Origin: Methylomonas paludis | GTDB lineage: Bacteria > Pseudomonadota > Gammaproteobacteria > Methylococcales > Methylomonadaceae | Length of the DNA: 64,000 nucleotides | Assembly: GCF_018734325.1 (NCBI RefSeq) | Contig: NZ_CP073754.1 | Span: 930,001-994,000 of the forward strand | Direction of reading: 5' to 3' | Shown: piece by piece, positions 26,939 to 37,219 of the stretch | Numbering within the stretch: the first letter of the stretch is position 1 | How the letters are laid out: each line of letters opens with the position of its first letter | The notes under the pieces: generated by a model | Database searches by the model: none | What the model saw: only the letters and a program-made list of their open reading frames with translations | What the model was told of the DNA's origin: nothing | Position numbers and translations under genes: made by a program

Positions 26939-28459
26939 CATACGCATCAACTTTAAAAAACAATCGTTATTTATTAGTATGTTATAAATGCTGATGAATT
27001 ACATCCTTTCAATCCCGCTATGCGTTTGATCTGTGCTCGTCCCCCTTTATGCATAAGCGCACCTAAGTTCTATCCGTTGACAGGTGTTTAGCGTTTTCTT
27101 TCGCTTATTCATTGAACAGCCATGATCGAACCTGTCCGCCAGTTCTTTTAGAAAGTTAGCCAATGTTTCCAGATCATTCATGCATTTGGCTAAACCCGAT
27201 GATTGCTCCTTAATCATTTGATTGCCTTTGACTAGACTACGATCAGGCTTTTGCCAGAGTCCGGTCAACACAATCCAGTGCTGAAAGATGATCGCTAGTA
27301 ATTTGGCATAGATTTCACAGAGTATACGCTCCGGTTTTTCACTGCGCGAATGTCCTAGGCCGCTATGGGATTTCCACAATTTAAAAATCAGCTCAATTTG
27401 CCAACGAACACCGTACATGACAAAACAGTCTTCATGGTTAAGTTTTTCAGGTTCGACATTGGTGATCAGTATATTCCAATCACACCCGGCAAGGTTCGCT
27501 TCGCTAGGCATTCTGCTGTGCTTTCTGCCGTTATTCAGCATTTTTGCCCGTCGCCGACCCGCCTCTTCCGCCGGTAATTTCCAGAATAGCATTCGTACAG
27601 TCAATTGTTCCTTGACGCCCACTTTGACCGCGATTTCATTTCGCATCAGTCCTTGTTTGAGTAAGTTTAGACAGTGACTACTCAAGTTTATCGGGTCACC
27701 GGCCATTGAAAAAACTTGCGTACCGGGTTGCAGGCGAGAAATCCAATATTCACCTCGTTCAGCCTGTTGTTTCATGCGTCCTAGATTGAAATAGCCCAAA
27801 TCTTGTATGCGTAGACTCCCTTTTTCGTAAACAGACTCGGCGACAGGGCTACGGCTGTCCGAATGGCGGCCCGGCAACAAGTTAAAATGGATTTGCCCGG
27901 TTTTTATTTCCAAGTTCGTATCAACCTTAATGGCAGCTTTGCTCGCATTCTCGGAACCGCCGACCCCGGGCCAAATCGTCTCCAATTCAGTGGGTAAAGC
28001 AACGGTGCTGCAATCCGCAAGATAAATGGCCGGAAAGGGTTTTAAAATACCAGCGTCCACTTGCACACTCGCAGTCACAACTTGGGCAAGAGCTGTTTCC
28101 AAAACACGTTTCATCAATTCGCAAGCCTCTTGGGTGAAGCGCTTGTCCAACCCCTGAGCGCTGATCTTTAATCCATGAGTATAGCCGGCTCTAGCCAAGC
28201 CTTCGACTGACGGTGTGAAGTACTGCATCCAACCAAAGATCAACGTTTTCACAAAATTAGACCCCGTGATTTTACGCTGGCGTTTGATGAATCCCTCTTT
28301 GGCGAGTTCGTTAGACTTAGTGGTCAGAACAAACTGCAGGGTTTGCGCCAGCCTAAAAAAATTTCCATTTCGAATATTAGTTTACAAGTAAATAATATCT
28401 ATTTTATCATATGGTTAAACAGTATATTTCGCCTAATTTATACTAAGTTGATGCGTATG
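26939..28459 (-). mobile_element. IS4-family insertion sequence
   Basis: 1521 bp bounded by a 15-bp terminal inverted repeat, CATACGCATCAACTT, at 26939-26953 and as its complement at 28445-28459. Outside both ends lies the same 19-bp direct repeat (26920-26938 and 28460-28478), longer than the 9-14 bp usual for this family. It contains one transposase gene and interrupts a heme-binding protein gene. Confidence 0.88.
27047..28252 (-). CDS. IS4-family transposase
   Basis: 401-residue DDE transposase with the IS4 signature YGVRWQIELIFKLWKSH (Y-2-R-3-E-6-K) near residue 282. The preceding catalytic Asp motifs are YLADCSTVALP near residue 77 and IQDLGYFNLGRM near 150. The reading frame is complete with a basic C-terminus (CSMNKRKKTLN), so the element may still be active. 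It is wholly inside the insertion at 26939-28459. Confidence 0.9.
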   Translation of the reverse strand: MKTLIFGWMQYFTPSVEGLARAGYTHGLKISAQGLDKRFTQEACELMKRVLETALAQVVTASVQVDAGILKPFPAIYLADCSTVALPTELETIWPGVGGSENASKAAIKVDTNLEIKTGQIHFNLLPGRHSDSRSPVAESVYEKGSLRIQDLGYFNLGRMKQQAERGEYWISRLQPGTQVFSMAGDPINLSSHCLNLLKQGLMRNEIAVKVGVKEQLTVRMLFWKLPAEEAGRRRAKMLNNGRKHSRMPSEANLAGCDWNILITNVEPEKLNHEDCFVMYGVRWQIELIFKLWKSHSGLGHSRSEKPERILCEIYAKLLAIIFQHWIVLTGLWQKPDRSLVKGNQMIKEQSSGLAKCMNDLETLANFLKELADRFDHGCSMNKRKKTLNTCQRIELRCAYA

Positions 28460-28688
28460 GGGTACCCAGCATTAAAACACCTGCACCTAATATCATTGCG
28501 ATTTTATTATTATTTTTCATCAGAACTCCTGCCCAATTTATTATTTTATAATGGCCCGTCAGGCCAGCTGACCGGCGCGGCATTTATAGCAAAGTAATTT
28601 AGGCTTGTCTAACCGCATCACCAATAAGGTTAATAGCGTCACAAAAATATTAAGCAAAAGCGCATTCCAGTTGCTAAGAAAAGGCCTG

Positions 28689-29882
28689 ATGAATAAAGAT
28701 ACTAAATTACATATGCAGGCTTCCGGTTCGCGGATATCCTCAATAGATAGTTTGCGCGGCTTGGTTATGGTGTTAATGACACTGGATCATACCCGTGATT
28801 TTTTCAGTAACGCCCACTTCAGCCCCACCGATCTGGATCAGACCTCGGTTGCCCTGTTTATGACGCGCTGGATCACCCATTTTTGTGCGCCGGTATTCGT
28901 ATTTTTAGCTGGTGCCGGCAGCTATCTGTGGTGGTTACAGCGCGGTACTGAGGCCGCTATCAGCACCTTCCTAGTCAAACGCGGTTTAATTATATTGGCG
29001 TTGACCGCCACAGTCGAAGCGCTGGCCTGGAATTTTCACCATGATTTTCGCCAGATAGACGGTGGCGTACTTTGGGCAATCGCCTGGTCCATGCTAGTGC
29101 TGGCCGGCCTGGTCAAATTGCCGCTCAGCTGGATAATTGCTTTCGGCAGCGTGATGATTATTGGACATAACAGCTTAGACTCACTGTCAGCTAGTGAACT
29201 GGGCTGGTTTGGCCCGTGGTGGTCGGTATTGCATACCGGCGCTAAAATCAGACTGGCCGATGGCTGGCTGCTGCACCCCTACTACCCGCTGATTCCCTGG
29301 CTGGGCGTCATGGCAATCGGTTTTGGGTTTGGCAAGTGGCTGAGCATACCGTACTGGCGCAGCCCGGCACGGCTTTTTAGCCTGGGAATAACGCTGATGG
29401 GCACGTTTATCATACTGCGTTACAGCAATCAGTACGGTGACCCAAAACCCTGGCAAGCATACCCCACACCAGAATTTACCCTGCTATCATTCCTAAATTG
29501 TCATAAATACCCGCCATCATTACTGTATATATTAATGACCCTGGGACCGGCGCTTGTGGTTCTGGCCCTATTTGAAGCGCTACCCAGGCTAGGGCCGGCG
29601 TTTTTGGGCTTATTCGGCAGAACACCGCTGTTTTTCTATTTACTGCATTTATATCTGATTCATCTATTGGCACTTACCGTAGCCTGGGCCGATGATGGAC
29701 CAGTTTCGGCCTTAATGACCGGCGGGATTTGGGTAGCGGAATTGCCGCAGGACTATGGCTATAGCCTACCGATTGTTTATCTACTCTGGCTAAGCGTATT
29801 AGCGCTACTCTACCCACTGTGCCGAAGTTTTGAACAGTTGAAAATCAGCAAGCCGGAATGGAGCTGGCTTAACTATCTATAA
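28689..29882 (+). CDS. DUF1624 / heparan-alpha-glucosaminide N-acetyltransferase-like membrane protein
   Basis: About 397 residues from the ATG at 28689; a further in-frame extension upstream looks untranslated. The start of the conserved core is SRISSIDSLRGLVMVLMTLDHTRDFFS, the DUF1624 signature in which the SLRG and LDHTRDFF stretches are invariant. Roughly ten to twelve membrane helices follow, with an HFCAPVFVFLAGAGSYL helix and FFYLLHLYLIH near the C-terminus. Relatives transfer acyl groups to sugars across membranes, but the bacterial substrate is not known. It is transcribed away from the IS4 insertion and stands alone. Confidence 0.8.
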   Translation: MNKDTKLHMQASGSRISSIDSLRGLVMVLMTLDHTRDFFSNAHFSPTDLDQTSVALFMTRWITHFCAPVFVFLAGAGSYLWWLQRGTEAAISTFLVKRGLIILALTATVEALAWNFHHDFRQIDGGVLWAIAWSMLVLAGLVKLPLSWIIAFGSVMIIGHNSLDSLSASELGWFGPWWSVLHTGAKIRLADGWLLHPYYPLIPWLGVMAIGFGFGKWLSIPYWRSPARLFSLGITLMGTFIILRYSNQYGDPKPWQAYPTPEFTLLSFLNCHKYPPSLLYILMTLGPALVVLALFEALPRLGPAFLGLFGRTPLFFYLLHLYLIHLLALTVAWADDGPVSALMTGGIWVAELPQDYGYSLPIVYLLWLSVLALLYPLCRSFEQLKISKPEWSWLNYL

Positions 29883-30394
29883 TTTAGCGAAGCAGCGGGT
29901 CGGGCAATCGATTTAGCATAGGACTTGATTTAAACAAAGTGCGCGGTAAACTTTGTCTATGAGTTTGTTGGTGAAGCATTTTTTTAGACGTTATCAGACA
30001 AAGTCGCCGGCAACCTCATGCTCTTTAATAGAAAAAACGCCACTATTCAAAGCAAACAAAACCGCTAGGGTAGCCTTAAGCAAACCTGATGTACCAAGGC
30101 TAGCCAAGCTATCCCGGCTTGCTTACAGTGAATAGTGACAAAAAACCTTAAATACAGGTGTTTGAACTGGGTTTGAGGGGTTAAATAATGGTGTTGGCGA
30201 AGCTTTGTTTAGGTCGGGAGATAGCTAAACAGTGTTTCTCAGCACCATTTTTTATTGGCGTAAACAATAAATCCCCTTTGGTAACAACGCATCGCACCCC
30301 GCCCCCGTAGCCTCGATGCAACGCAGTGGAATCGAGGACTTCGCAGCGCAGCCTCAATCAAACCAAGGTCAGCGAAATTCAACAACACCAAAAA
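29883..30394. other. Intergenic region with a single 143-family hairpin unit
   Basis: About 510 bp. A 61-codon ORF inside (29953-30135) has no recognisable features and I do not call it. From 30305 there is one partial copy of the unit repeated elsewhere (CCGTAGCCTCGATG..., hairpin arms CCTCGAT/ATCGAGG). Nothing else is seen. Confidence 0.5.
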
Positions 30395-31282
30395 CTAATC
30401 CAAATAACGTTTCACCAAACCGGCATATTCATCAATCCGCCTGTCACGTAAAAACGGCCAAATACGACGCACTTGCTCACTACGCTCAGCGCTCAGCTCA
30501 GCAAACAGCAAAGTATCCTGAACATGATCAGCGCTGGCAATTATTTCGCCCTGCGGCCCGGCAATAAAACTATTCCCCCAAAAATCAATACCGCTGCCCT
30601 GATCCGGCGCCGCTTCAAAACCGATACGATTACAAGAAATCAGCGGAATACCATTGGCAACCGCATGACTGCGCTGAATAGTAATCCAGGCATCCAGCTG
30701 ACGCTGCTTTTCACCGGCATCGTCATCAGGATTCCAACCGATAGCAGTGGGATAAATCAACAATTCCGCCCCGGCCAGCGCCATCAGCCGTGCCGCTTCC
30801 GGATACCATTGATCCCAACAGATCAGCACCCCCAACTTCCCTATCGAGGTATTAATCGGCTTAAAGCCCAAATCCCCCGGCGTAAAATAAAACTTCTCAT
30901 AAAAACCAGGATCATCAGGAATATGCATTTTCCGGAACGTGCCGGCGATGCTGCCGTCTTTGTCAAACACCACCGCGGTATTGTGATACAGCCCCGGTGC
31001 GCGTTTTTCAAAAATCGTCGACACCACCACCACCTGATGAGCCTTGGCAGCAGCACTCAGGCTGACACAGGCAGGGCCAGCCGGTATCGGCTGGGCCAGA
31101 TCAAACCAGTCGGTATCCTCGTTCTGGCAAAAATAATGATCAAGATGCAATTCCGGCAACACCACCAGATCGGCATTGCGGCCGGCAGCCTGCTCAATCT
31201 GTTGTAAAGAATAGGCCAAATTGGTCTCGCGTCCGCTATTACAGCCTTGCTGCACCGCGCAGGCTATCAGATTATTTTTCAT
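30395..31282 (-). CDS. aguB: N-carbamoylputrescine amidase AguB
   Basis: Nitrilase-fold amidase of 295 residues that hydrolyses N-carbamoylputrescine to putrescine, CO2 and ammonia. The catalytic triad is visible: Glu in VVLPELHLDHYF (near residue 44), Lys in FRKMHIPDDPGFYEKFYF (near 118) and Cys in GVLICWDQWYPEAARLMA (near 155). The YFTPGD and IGWNPDDDA segments match AguB. It follows aguA by 12 bp, so the two steps from agmatine to putrescine are made together. Confidence 0.93.
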   Translation of the reverse strand: MKNNLIACAVQQGCNSGRETNLAYSLQQIEQAAGRNADLVVLPELHLDHYFCQNEDTDWFDLAQPIPAGPACVSLSAAAKAHQVVVVSTIFEKRAPGLYHNTAVVFDKDGSIAGTFRKMHIPDDPGFYEKFYFTPGDLGFKPINTSIGKLGVLICWDQWYPEAARLMALAGAELLIYPTAIGWNPDDDAGEKQRQLDAWITIQRSHAVANGIPLISCNRIGFEAAPDQGSGIDFWGNSFIAGPQGEIIASADHVQDTLLFAELSAERSEQVRRIWPFLRDRRIDEYAGLVKRYLD

Positions 31283-31294
31283 AAATAACTAAAA

Positions 31295-32326
31295 CTACAG
31301 ATTTAATTTAACCAGCGCCGGAATTTGCATACTGGCGCAATGCAGACTGCCGTATTGCTGTACCAGCGGCCGGCAAGGCGTAGGAATAATTTCCAAACCG
31401 GGGAACACCCCCGCCAGACGCTCCAGCGCCACCGCATCCTTAGGGTCATCATAAACCGGCACCATCACCGCGCCGTTAATAATCAAAAAATTAGCGTAAT
31501 TGGCAGGTAAAGGCCGGCCATCTTCGTCCGCTATGGGTTCCGGCAAAGGCAACGCCACCAGCTGGTAAGGATCGCCATTTTGCTGGGTAAAACTTTGTAA
31601 CTGGGCCTCCATGTTTTTCAAACCGGCATAATGCGGGTCTTCCGGATTATCGCAACTGCTGTAAGCAATCGTCTGAGCATCAACAAAACGCGCCAGAGTA
31701 TCAATATGGGCATCGGTATCGTCCCCGGCCAAATTATCCTGTTCCACCCATAAAATCCGCTGCACGCCCAGATAATTCTTTAACTCACCGGCGATGGCCG
31801 CCGCCGACAAATGCGGATTACGGTTAGGATTAAACAAACAGTTCTTAGTGGTTAACAAAGTACCCTGACCATCAGATTCAATACTGCCGCCTTCCAGCAC
31901 CAGATCCAAGGTGGCAGTAGGGTGGCCGGCAAAAATCGGATGGGCGAACAACTGCAGATTCAGCGCATTATCAGCTTCATGGGCATATTTATTACCCCAG
32001 CCGTTAAACCGAAAGTTCAACAATTGAGTATGGACCTTAGGATGTTGCCATTCCAGACTTAAAAACACCGTATCGCGCAACCAGATATCATTATAAGTAG
32101 TCTGAATAAAATGCAGATTAGTCACCCCAGACAGTTGGGCCTGAATATGCGCCTGATGTTCGCCATCCCGGCATAAAATCAGCAAAGGCTCAAAGCGGGT
32201 AATCGTAGTAGCAATAAAATGGTAAGTATCTTCCACCGCAGACAAATTACTAAAGTCGCCGCTGGCATGGGGCCAGGCAATAATAACAGCAGATTGCGGT
32301 TCCCATTCGGCTGGAAAACGGATCAT
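31295..32326 (-). CDS. aguA: Agmatine deiminase AguA
   Basis: Agmatine deiminase of about 343 residues that converts agmatine to N-carbamoylputrescine. I start it at the ATG at 32326 (MIRFPAEWEPQS), with GGAG 8 nt upstream; a TTG start at 32338 would add four residues. The catalytic centre is visible as EGGSIESDGQGTLL (near residue 145), the DDTDAHIDTLARF motif with the active His and Asp (near 206) and the nucleophile Cys in GSLHCASMQIP near the C-terminus. It is the first gene of the aguA-aguB pair for polyamine synthesis. Confidence 0.93.
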   Translation of the reverse strand: MIRFPAEWEPQSAVIIAWPHASGDFSNLSAVEDTYHFIATTITRFEPLLILCRDGEHQAHIQAQLSGVTNLHFIQTTYNDIWLRDTVFLSLEWQHPKVHTQLLNFRFNGWGNKYAHEADNALNLQLFAHPIFAGHPTATLDLVLEGGSIESDGQGTLLTTKNCLFNPNRNPHLSAAAIAGELKNYLGVQRILWVEQDNLAGDDTDAHIDTLARFVDAQTIAYSSCDNPEDPHYAGLKNMEAQLQSFTQQNGDPYQLVALPLPEPIADEDGRPLPANYANFLIINGAVMVPVYDDPKDAVALERLAGVFPGLEIIPTPCRPLVQQYGSLHCASMQIPALVKLNL

Positions 32327-32338
32327 GAACAACTCCAA

Positions 32339-32860
32339 TAGCTCAACAAAATAGGCTTATTGTATCAATGCCGGTCGCTGAAAGGGGATAGCGGTGAAAA
32401 TTTTGCTCCGGCAGGCCGGTGCTAGACCCTCATTAGAGGATAGGGTGGCTTCGCCGCTAGCCGAGCCACTCGCTATCACGACTCGCTTGAGCACGAAGTG
32501 AAAACATCCTACTAGTTCACCAATCATATTTTGCCGGATACGGCGTAGGATGTGCTGAACGAAGTCATGCGCATCAGTTGAAGCTAACTACTTGCTTAAA
32601 AAAGTAATCATACAAAGTTACACTGAATAACTACCAAGCTTCTAAATAGATAAGGCCAGAAACGATATAGGTCAGATCACAAAAAAAAGGGGAGACTTTC
32701 GTCTCCCTAATCTCTAAAACAATAAACAGTGTTTCAAAGCTATCATTACTGGTTATAGGCTGTGCTAAACCCAGTGCAGCGCATCATTCGAAGCCAAGTA
32801 ATTGTTAACCAGAATCATACAAAGTTACACAAAGTCATTACCACTGTTTATAAACTATCA
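32339..32860. repeat. Intergenic region with dispersed repeats
   Basis: About 520 bp between aguA and the Ig-like gene. The segment 32505-32635 belongs to the same dispersed family as those at 4705 and 52415, with a GATGTGC/GCGCATC hairpin (32549-32575) around a 13-nt loop (TGAACGAAGTCAT). It ends in ACTGAATAACTAC, like the MITE termini. A second degenerate copy runs about 32741-32850. The terminator of the gene at 32861 lies between them. Confidence 0.65.
32681..32707 (-). terminator. Rho-independent terminator
   Basis: On the minus strand: GGGAGAC, GAAA tetraloop, GTCTCCC, then CTTTTTTTT. It lies about 155 bp downstream of the Ig-like secreted protein gene, which reads in that direction. 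Confidence 0.85.
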
Positions 32861-34861
32861 TCATGGCTTAATCAGCAAGCTCGAAGTAAAGTACACTTTT
32901 TGACCATTGCTGTCGGTAACCGAGAAGCCTACGCTATAGGTACCTGCTTTGGTCGGGGTACCGCTGATTTTGCCGGCACTAAATATCAAACCGGCCGGCA
33001 GATTGGCAACCGCAATGGTATAAGGTTTTATCCCCCCGGTTGGTGCCACGCTCACAGCTGGATAGCTGTGATTCACCTGTCCGTTAGCCAGAGTGATGGC
33101 CGGTAAGGTCAAACCTTGCGCCAAGGTCAATTTACTTGCCACACAGAAGGTATGTGCCTGATCCAAAGTGCCGGTAAAGCTGGCCAGATTGCCCGGTTTA
33201 AAAGCCGTTGCTGCTGTCAAAGGACTATTGATGGTGGTGGCATTAGCCGCAGGGATGATGACACTTTCCCCGCCATTTGCCACACCGCCGTCGATATCAA
33301 TCCAGACCGGCGCGCGAGCCGTAACATTATTGATAATTTTATTGCTGGCGGCGCACGTGGTACCCACCACCAGATTAGCGTTGGCTACTTGCGAATAACC
33401 CAGCGAGTCTTTGGCAGTTACGGTTAACGGATAGGTACCCAGTTTGGTCGGCTTACCGCTTAAGGTATTGCCGCTCAACTTCAGGCCGGCCGGTAAGCTG
33501 CCGAAGATACTGTAAGTAATGGCACCATAGCCGCCTTTAGAGCTAAAAGTCTGGCTAAATGGCCAGTTAATCGCCGCCGGATTAAAACTTAAATTAAACA
33601 CGATAGGCGCATCGGCAACTTGCAACTGGGTTTTTCCAGTGGTGCTGGTGCCGTTGACTTTATCGGTGACAGTAATAGTCAACGCATAAGTCCCTACCGT
33701 GGTTGGCGTGCCAACGATAGTATTGCTCAAAGTGTTAAAACTTAAACCTGCCGGCAAACCGGTTACCGTAAAACTCAGGCTGTCGCCGGCATTGCCTGGC
33801 GTGGCAGTAATAAGCTGGCTATAAGGTGTACCCACCACTGCACCGGCAATACTGGCATTCAGGCTGGGTGCCACAGGAATCGGCGGTGCAGCAGGTATTT
33901 TGCCGTCAAAATTGATACCCGCATTTTGGGCGACAATAAACTGGCCTAAATCACCCGCACTAGGGCCACTGGCGCCGGGGGTGTCACCGTTCGGCCCAAC
34001 CAATGCTTCATTGGTGGCCGGATCGCGCTGACCGGTGTATTTATAAAATTCAAAACGATACACCACACCCGTGGCGCCTGGGTCCAGTGCTACACCGGTC
34101 AAATCAATTTGACCGGAACCGGGAGCGCCGGAGTCAACCTGCAATAATTGCCATTCCAATTGAGTCTGGGTGTTGGCTTTTTTGATAATAGCGTTTTCGG
34201 CCACTAAATCTTCAACAGCGACATTTTTCAAAGTGCCGGTAGCGGTTACTTTAACCCAGCGTGGCTCACCAAATTCATAGGTATTGGGCTGCGGTGCCAC
34301 GATCAGTACATTAACCTTAGGTGGCTGCGGTATATTGGCCACCGGCGGCACTGGGGTTACGGTCCACACCGGATTGGGCACAGTCGCTTGTACCGGGGTT
34401 AAAGTGCTGGCGCCGGGCGAAGTTTCCACCAGCCAGGAATAAGTGACATTAGGCGTCGATACTGAAGTACTAACCCCAAAATGGTCGCAAGGGTAAAGCG
34501 GGCCATAGGCCTTTGCACCCAGCGGCCAGCAACTGTCTGATGGACTGACCGGCAAACCGCCGGACGGAGTGCCTGCCGACCAACTGCCGTTATAAGTGGC
34601 TTCATAGACAATTTTAACCCCGGTACCGGTATCGGTCACAGTGGGATTGCCATAGCGCTCCATATTGGGCCAGCGATTGGCGGCGCCAAACAAAGAAGTG
34701 ATGTCGCTGGAATGGATACCTTCGATATCAATTTCAAAACCATGCGCGGTTTTGCCGGTATCATTGACCACATCAAAATTGGCCAACGAGCCGAACACCT
34801 GGGCATAAGCCGGCGCTGCCATACTGGCTAGCAGCAAAAGTAAGGATGAACGTTTTGTCAT
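32861..34861 (-). CDS. Secreted protein with putative Ig-like (He_PIG) repeats
   Basis: 666-residue protein with a clear signal peptide (SSLLLLLASMAAPAYA, residues about 5-20). The N-terminal ~320 residues are not recognised; they include VFGSLANFDVVNDTGKTAHGFEIDIEG and a Pro-rich linker. From about residue 335 on there are three putative Ig/cadherin-like domains of the He_PIG kind, each built on LPAGLSFNTLSN...GTPTTVGTYALTITVTD-type sequence (the last is LPAGLIFSAGKISGTPTKAGTYSVGFSVTD). Such repeats occur in surface adhesins. No sorting signal or anchor is seen at the C-terminus. It stands alone with a strong terminator. Confidence 0.75.
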   Translation of the reverse strand: MTKRSSLLLLLASMAAPAYAQVFGSLANFDVVNDTGKTAHGFEIDIEGIHSSDITSLFGAANRWPNMERYGNPTVTDTGTGVKIVYEATYNGSWSAGTPSGGLPVSPSDSCWPLGAKAYGPLYPCDHFGVSTSVSTPNVTYSWLVETSPGASTLTPVQATVPNPVWTVTPVPPVANIPQPPKVNVLIVAPQPNTYEFGEPRWVKVTATGTLKNVAVEDLVAENAIIKKANTQTQLEWQLLQVDSGAPGSGQIDLTGVALDPGATGVVYRFEFYKYTGQRDPATNEALVGPNGDTPGASGPSAGDLGQFIVAQNAGINFDGKIPAAPPIPVAPSLNASIAGAVVGTPYSQLITATPGNAGDSLSFTVTGLPAGLSFNTLSNTIVGTPTTVGTYALTITVTDKVNGTSTTGKTQLQVADAPIVFNLSFNPAAINWPFSQTFSSKGGYGAITYSIFGSLPAGLKLSGNTLSGKPTKLGTYPLTVTAKDSLGYSQVANANLVVGTTCAASNKIINNVTARAPVWIDIDGGVANGGESVIIPAANATTINSPLTAATAFKPGNLASFTGTLDQAHTFCVASKLTLAQGLTLPAITLANGQVNHSYPAVSVAPTGGIKPYTIAVANLPAGLIFSAGKISGTPTKAGTYSVGFSVTDSNGQKVYFTSSLLIKP

Positions 34862-35054
34862 GTAACTAACCTCTATTATTATAAAAAAAATGGAATAACA
34901 CTTGAGTGGTTAGCACTATAAAAGAAAGCCCTGAATAAAAATGTGGCTTTGTTGGCAATTTGCGTATAGCAAAAACTAAACTGTGACACAGCGCACAAAG
35001 AAATAAACTGCTAGTTAAACCCACAGCCCAATGAAACGCAGTCCAAAGCAACCC

Positions 35055-35481
35055 CCGTAGCCTCGATGCAACACAGAGGAATCGAGGAATTCGCAGCGCA
35101 ACCTAAATCAAACCAGCGTCAGCAGAATTCACCAATGGCCCCCCACCCCTTCAACCAAAATCAGCTATCAACACAAACACAGCCTTAATCAAAGCCACCC
35201 GTAGCCTCGATGCAACGCAGAGGAATCGAGGAATTCGCAGCACAACCTCAATCAAACCAGCGTCAGCAGACTTCACCAATACCCCCCACCGCTTCAACCA
35301 AAATCAGCTATCAACACAAACACAGCCTTAATCAAAGCCACCCGTAGCCTCGATGCAACGCAGTGGAATCGAGGAATTCGCAGCACAACCTAAATCAAAC
35401 CAGCGCCAGCAGACTTTGCCAATACCCCCCACCGCTTCAACCAAAATCAGCTATCAACACAAACACAGCCTTAATCAACCG
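35055..35481. repeat. Tandem array of 143-bp units, left of the IS3 element
   Basis: Copies start at 35055, 35199 and 35342 (144 and 143 bp apart) and continue until the IS3 element interrupts the third unit's 3' part at 35482. Sequence is close to the array at 24891. Confidence 0.88.
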
Positions 35482-35516
35482 TGTAGTGGTCAAGTTTTTT
35501 CGGACACATCATAAGG

Positions 35517-36311
35517 TCATGCGCGTGCCATTTCCTGTTCGTAGACATTGGGAGGCACGTTGCCCAGTCCGGAATGCAATCGCTGGCTGTTGTAAAAGCA
35601 AACGATGTAATCCGTAATATCTTTGACCGCTTCTGGATGATTAGCGTATTGTCGACGCCAGACACGCTCCATTTTCAAATTCAGAAAGAAGCGTTCCATC
35701 ACACTGTTATCCCAGCAATTACCTTTGCGGCTCATACTACCAATCAAGCCATAATCCTCAATCAGTTGCGTGTATTCGTGACTGGCATATTGGCTGCCTC
35801 GATCCGAATGCACAATTAAGCCCGGCTGTGGCTGCCGTTGAATCAAGGCCATTTTTAAGGCGCTGCAGACCAGCTCTGCCGGCATGCTGGGAGCCATCGC
35901 CCAGCCCACTATTTTGCGTGAATATAAGTCCAACACCACGGCCAAATAGAGCCAACCTGCCAGGGTACGAATGTATGTTATATCCGCTACCCAGGCCCGG
36001 TTGGGTGCCTCAGGCCTGAATTGACGATTCAATACGTTGTCGTATACCGGCAATGGGTGGTTACTGTCTGTGGTATGCACAAATTTACGCTTCCAGACTG
36101 TTCTGAGTTGATGCTGACGCATCAGGCTTCGAACCTTATACCGGCCAATCGGTATCCCCTTATTTACCAAGGCTGCCCGTATCCGGCGACTGCCATAGCA
36201 ACGCCCACTGGCCTCAAATACGCTTGTGAGCTGCACCGCCACCTCGCTCACTGGTTTAACGTCCTGTTCTCGTTTGACCGAAGTGTAGTAACCCGAACGA
36301 CTCACTTCCAA
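35517..36311 (-). CDS. IS3-family transposase OrfB (integrase core)
   Basis: 264 residues from the first in-frame ATG, with the rve integrase core. The DDE residues are visible in RAWVADITYIRTLAGWLYLAVVLDLYSRKIVGW (first Asp), LIVHSDRGSQYASHEYTQL (second Asp) and GNCWDNSVMERFFLNLKMERVW (Glu). The frame is open upstream beyond the ATG (TYQVIKPLQAEKAHSLKQCC...) up to the overlap with orfA. This points to an OrfAB fusion made by -1 frameshifting at AAAAAAG (36416 to 36410, minus strand). Confidence 0.93.
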   Translation of the reverse strand: MEVSRSGYYTSVKREQDVKPVSEVAVQLTSVFEASGRCYGSRRIRAALVNKGIPIGRYKVRSLMRQHQLRTVWKRKFVHTTDSNHPLPVYDNVLNRQFRPEAPNRAWVADITYIRTLAGWLYLAVVLDLYSRKIVGWAMAPSMPAELVCSALKMALIQRQPQPGLIVHSDRGSQYASHEYTQLIEDYGLIGSMSRKGNCWDNSVMERFFLNLKMERVWRRQYANHPEAVKDITDYIVCFYNSQRLHSGLGNVPPNVYEQEMARA

Positions 36312-36376
36312 AACACGGCAACATTGTTTTAGAGAATGCGCCTTCTCTGCTTGTAACGGCTTGATAACTTGATAAG

Positions 36377-36706
<330 letters not shown>

Positions 36707-36748
36707 TTAACAACCTATCAATGTGTCCGTTTTTATTAGACCACTACA

Positions 36749-37183
36749 CCGTAGCCTCGATGCAACGCAGTGGAATCGAGGAATTCGCAGCGCAACCTAA
36801 ATCAAACCAGCGCCAGTAGACTTCACCAATGCCCACCACCCCTTCAACCAAAATCAGCTATCAACACAAACACAGCCTTAATCAAAGCCACCCGTAGCCT
36901 CGATGCAACGCAGTGGAATCGAGGAATTCGCAGCGCAACCTAAATCAAACCAGCGTCAGCAGAATTCACCAATACCCACCACCGCTTCAACCAAAATCAA
37001 CTGCAAACACCAACATAACCTTAATCAAAACGACCGCCAGTAGGGTGGCTTAGCCGCCAGGCAAGCCACCAAAACTTCGCGAGTGCAGAGTGTTTAGCTA
37101 TCGCAAAACACCCAGCACCATCGCGACCCGTAGCCTCGATGCAACGCAGTGGAATCGAGGAATTCGCAGCGTAGCCTTTATCA
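36749..37183. repeat. 143-bp units between the IS3 element and the CRISPR array
   Basis: Units start at 36749 and 36892 (143 bp apart). A third, partial one starts at 37138, after an inserted stretch (37031-37130) of the form GTAGGGTGGCTTAGCCGCCAGG that resembles 19129-19200. The last copy ends about 37 bp before the first CRISPR repeat. Confidence 0.85.
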
Positions 37184-37219
37184 AAGGTTGCTCGCTCTTG
37201 ATTGTATGTTGAACAAATC

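Larger units (their letters stand above)
26165..28520 (-). pseudogene. Heme-binding (GlcG/HbpS-like) secreted protein gene split by an IS4-family element
   Basis: The 5' end is at 28520 (ATG, with AGGAG 6 nt upstream) and encodes MKNNNKIAMILGAGVLMLGT. The remainder resumes at 26938 and runs to 26165, continuing QPVLAKCSDITASKLN and a GlcG/HbpS-type domain (GYGLKMWITVVDESGKI, GGGLALYSGGKKIGAIGVSG). A 1521-bp insertion with a 19-bp target duplication (GGGTACCCAGCATTAAAAC on both sides) separates the parts. Joined, the ORF is in frame with an intact signal peptide. In the present state the long 3' fragment has only a start provided by the element's end and lacks a full signal peptide. Confidence 0.85.

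Noticed and set aside
29953..30135. 60-residue ORF between the acyltransferase-like gene and aguB
   Set aside because: No recognisable motif, no good ribosome-binding site, and it lies in a repeat-bearing gap.
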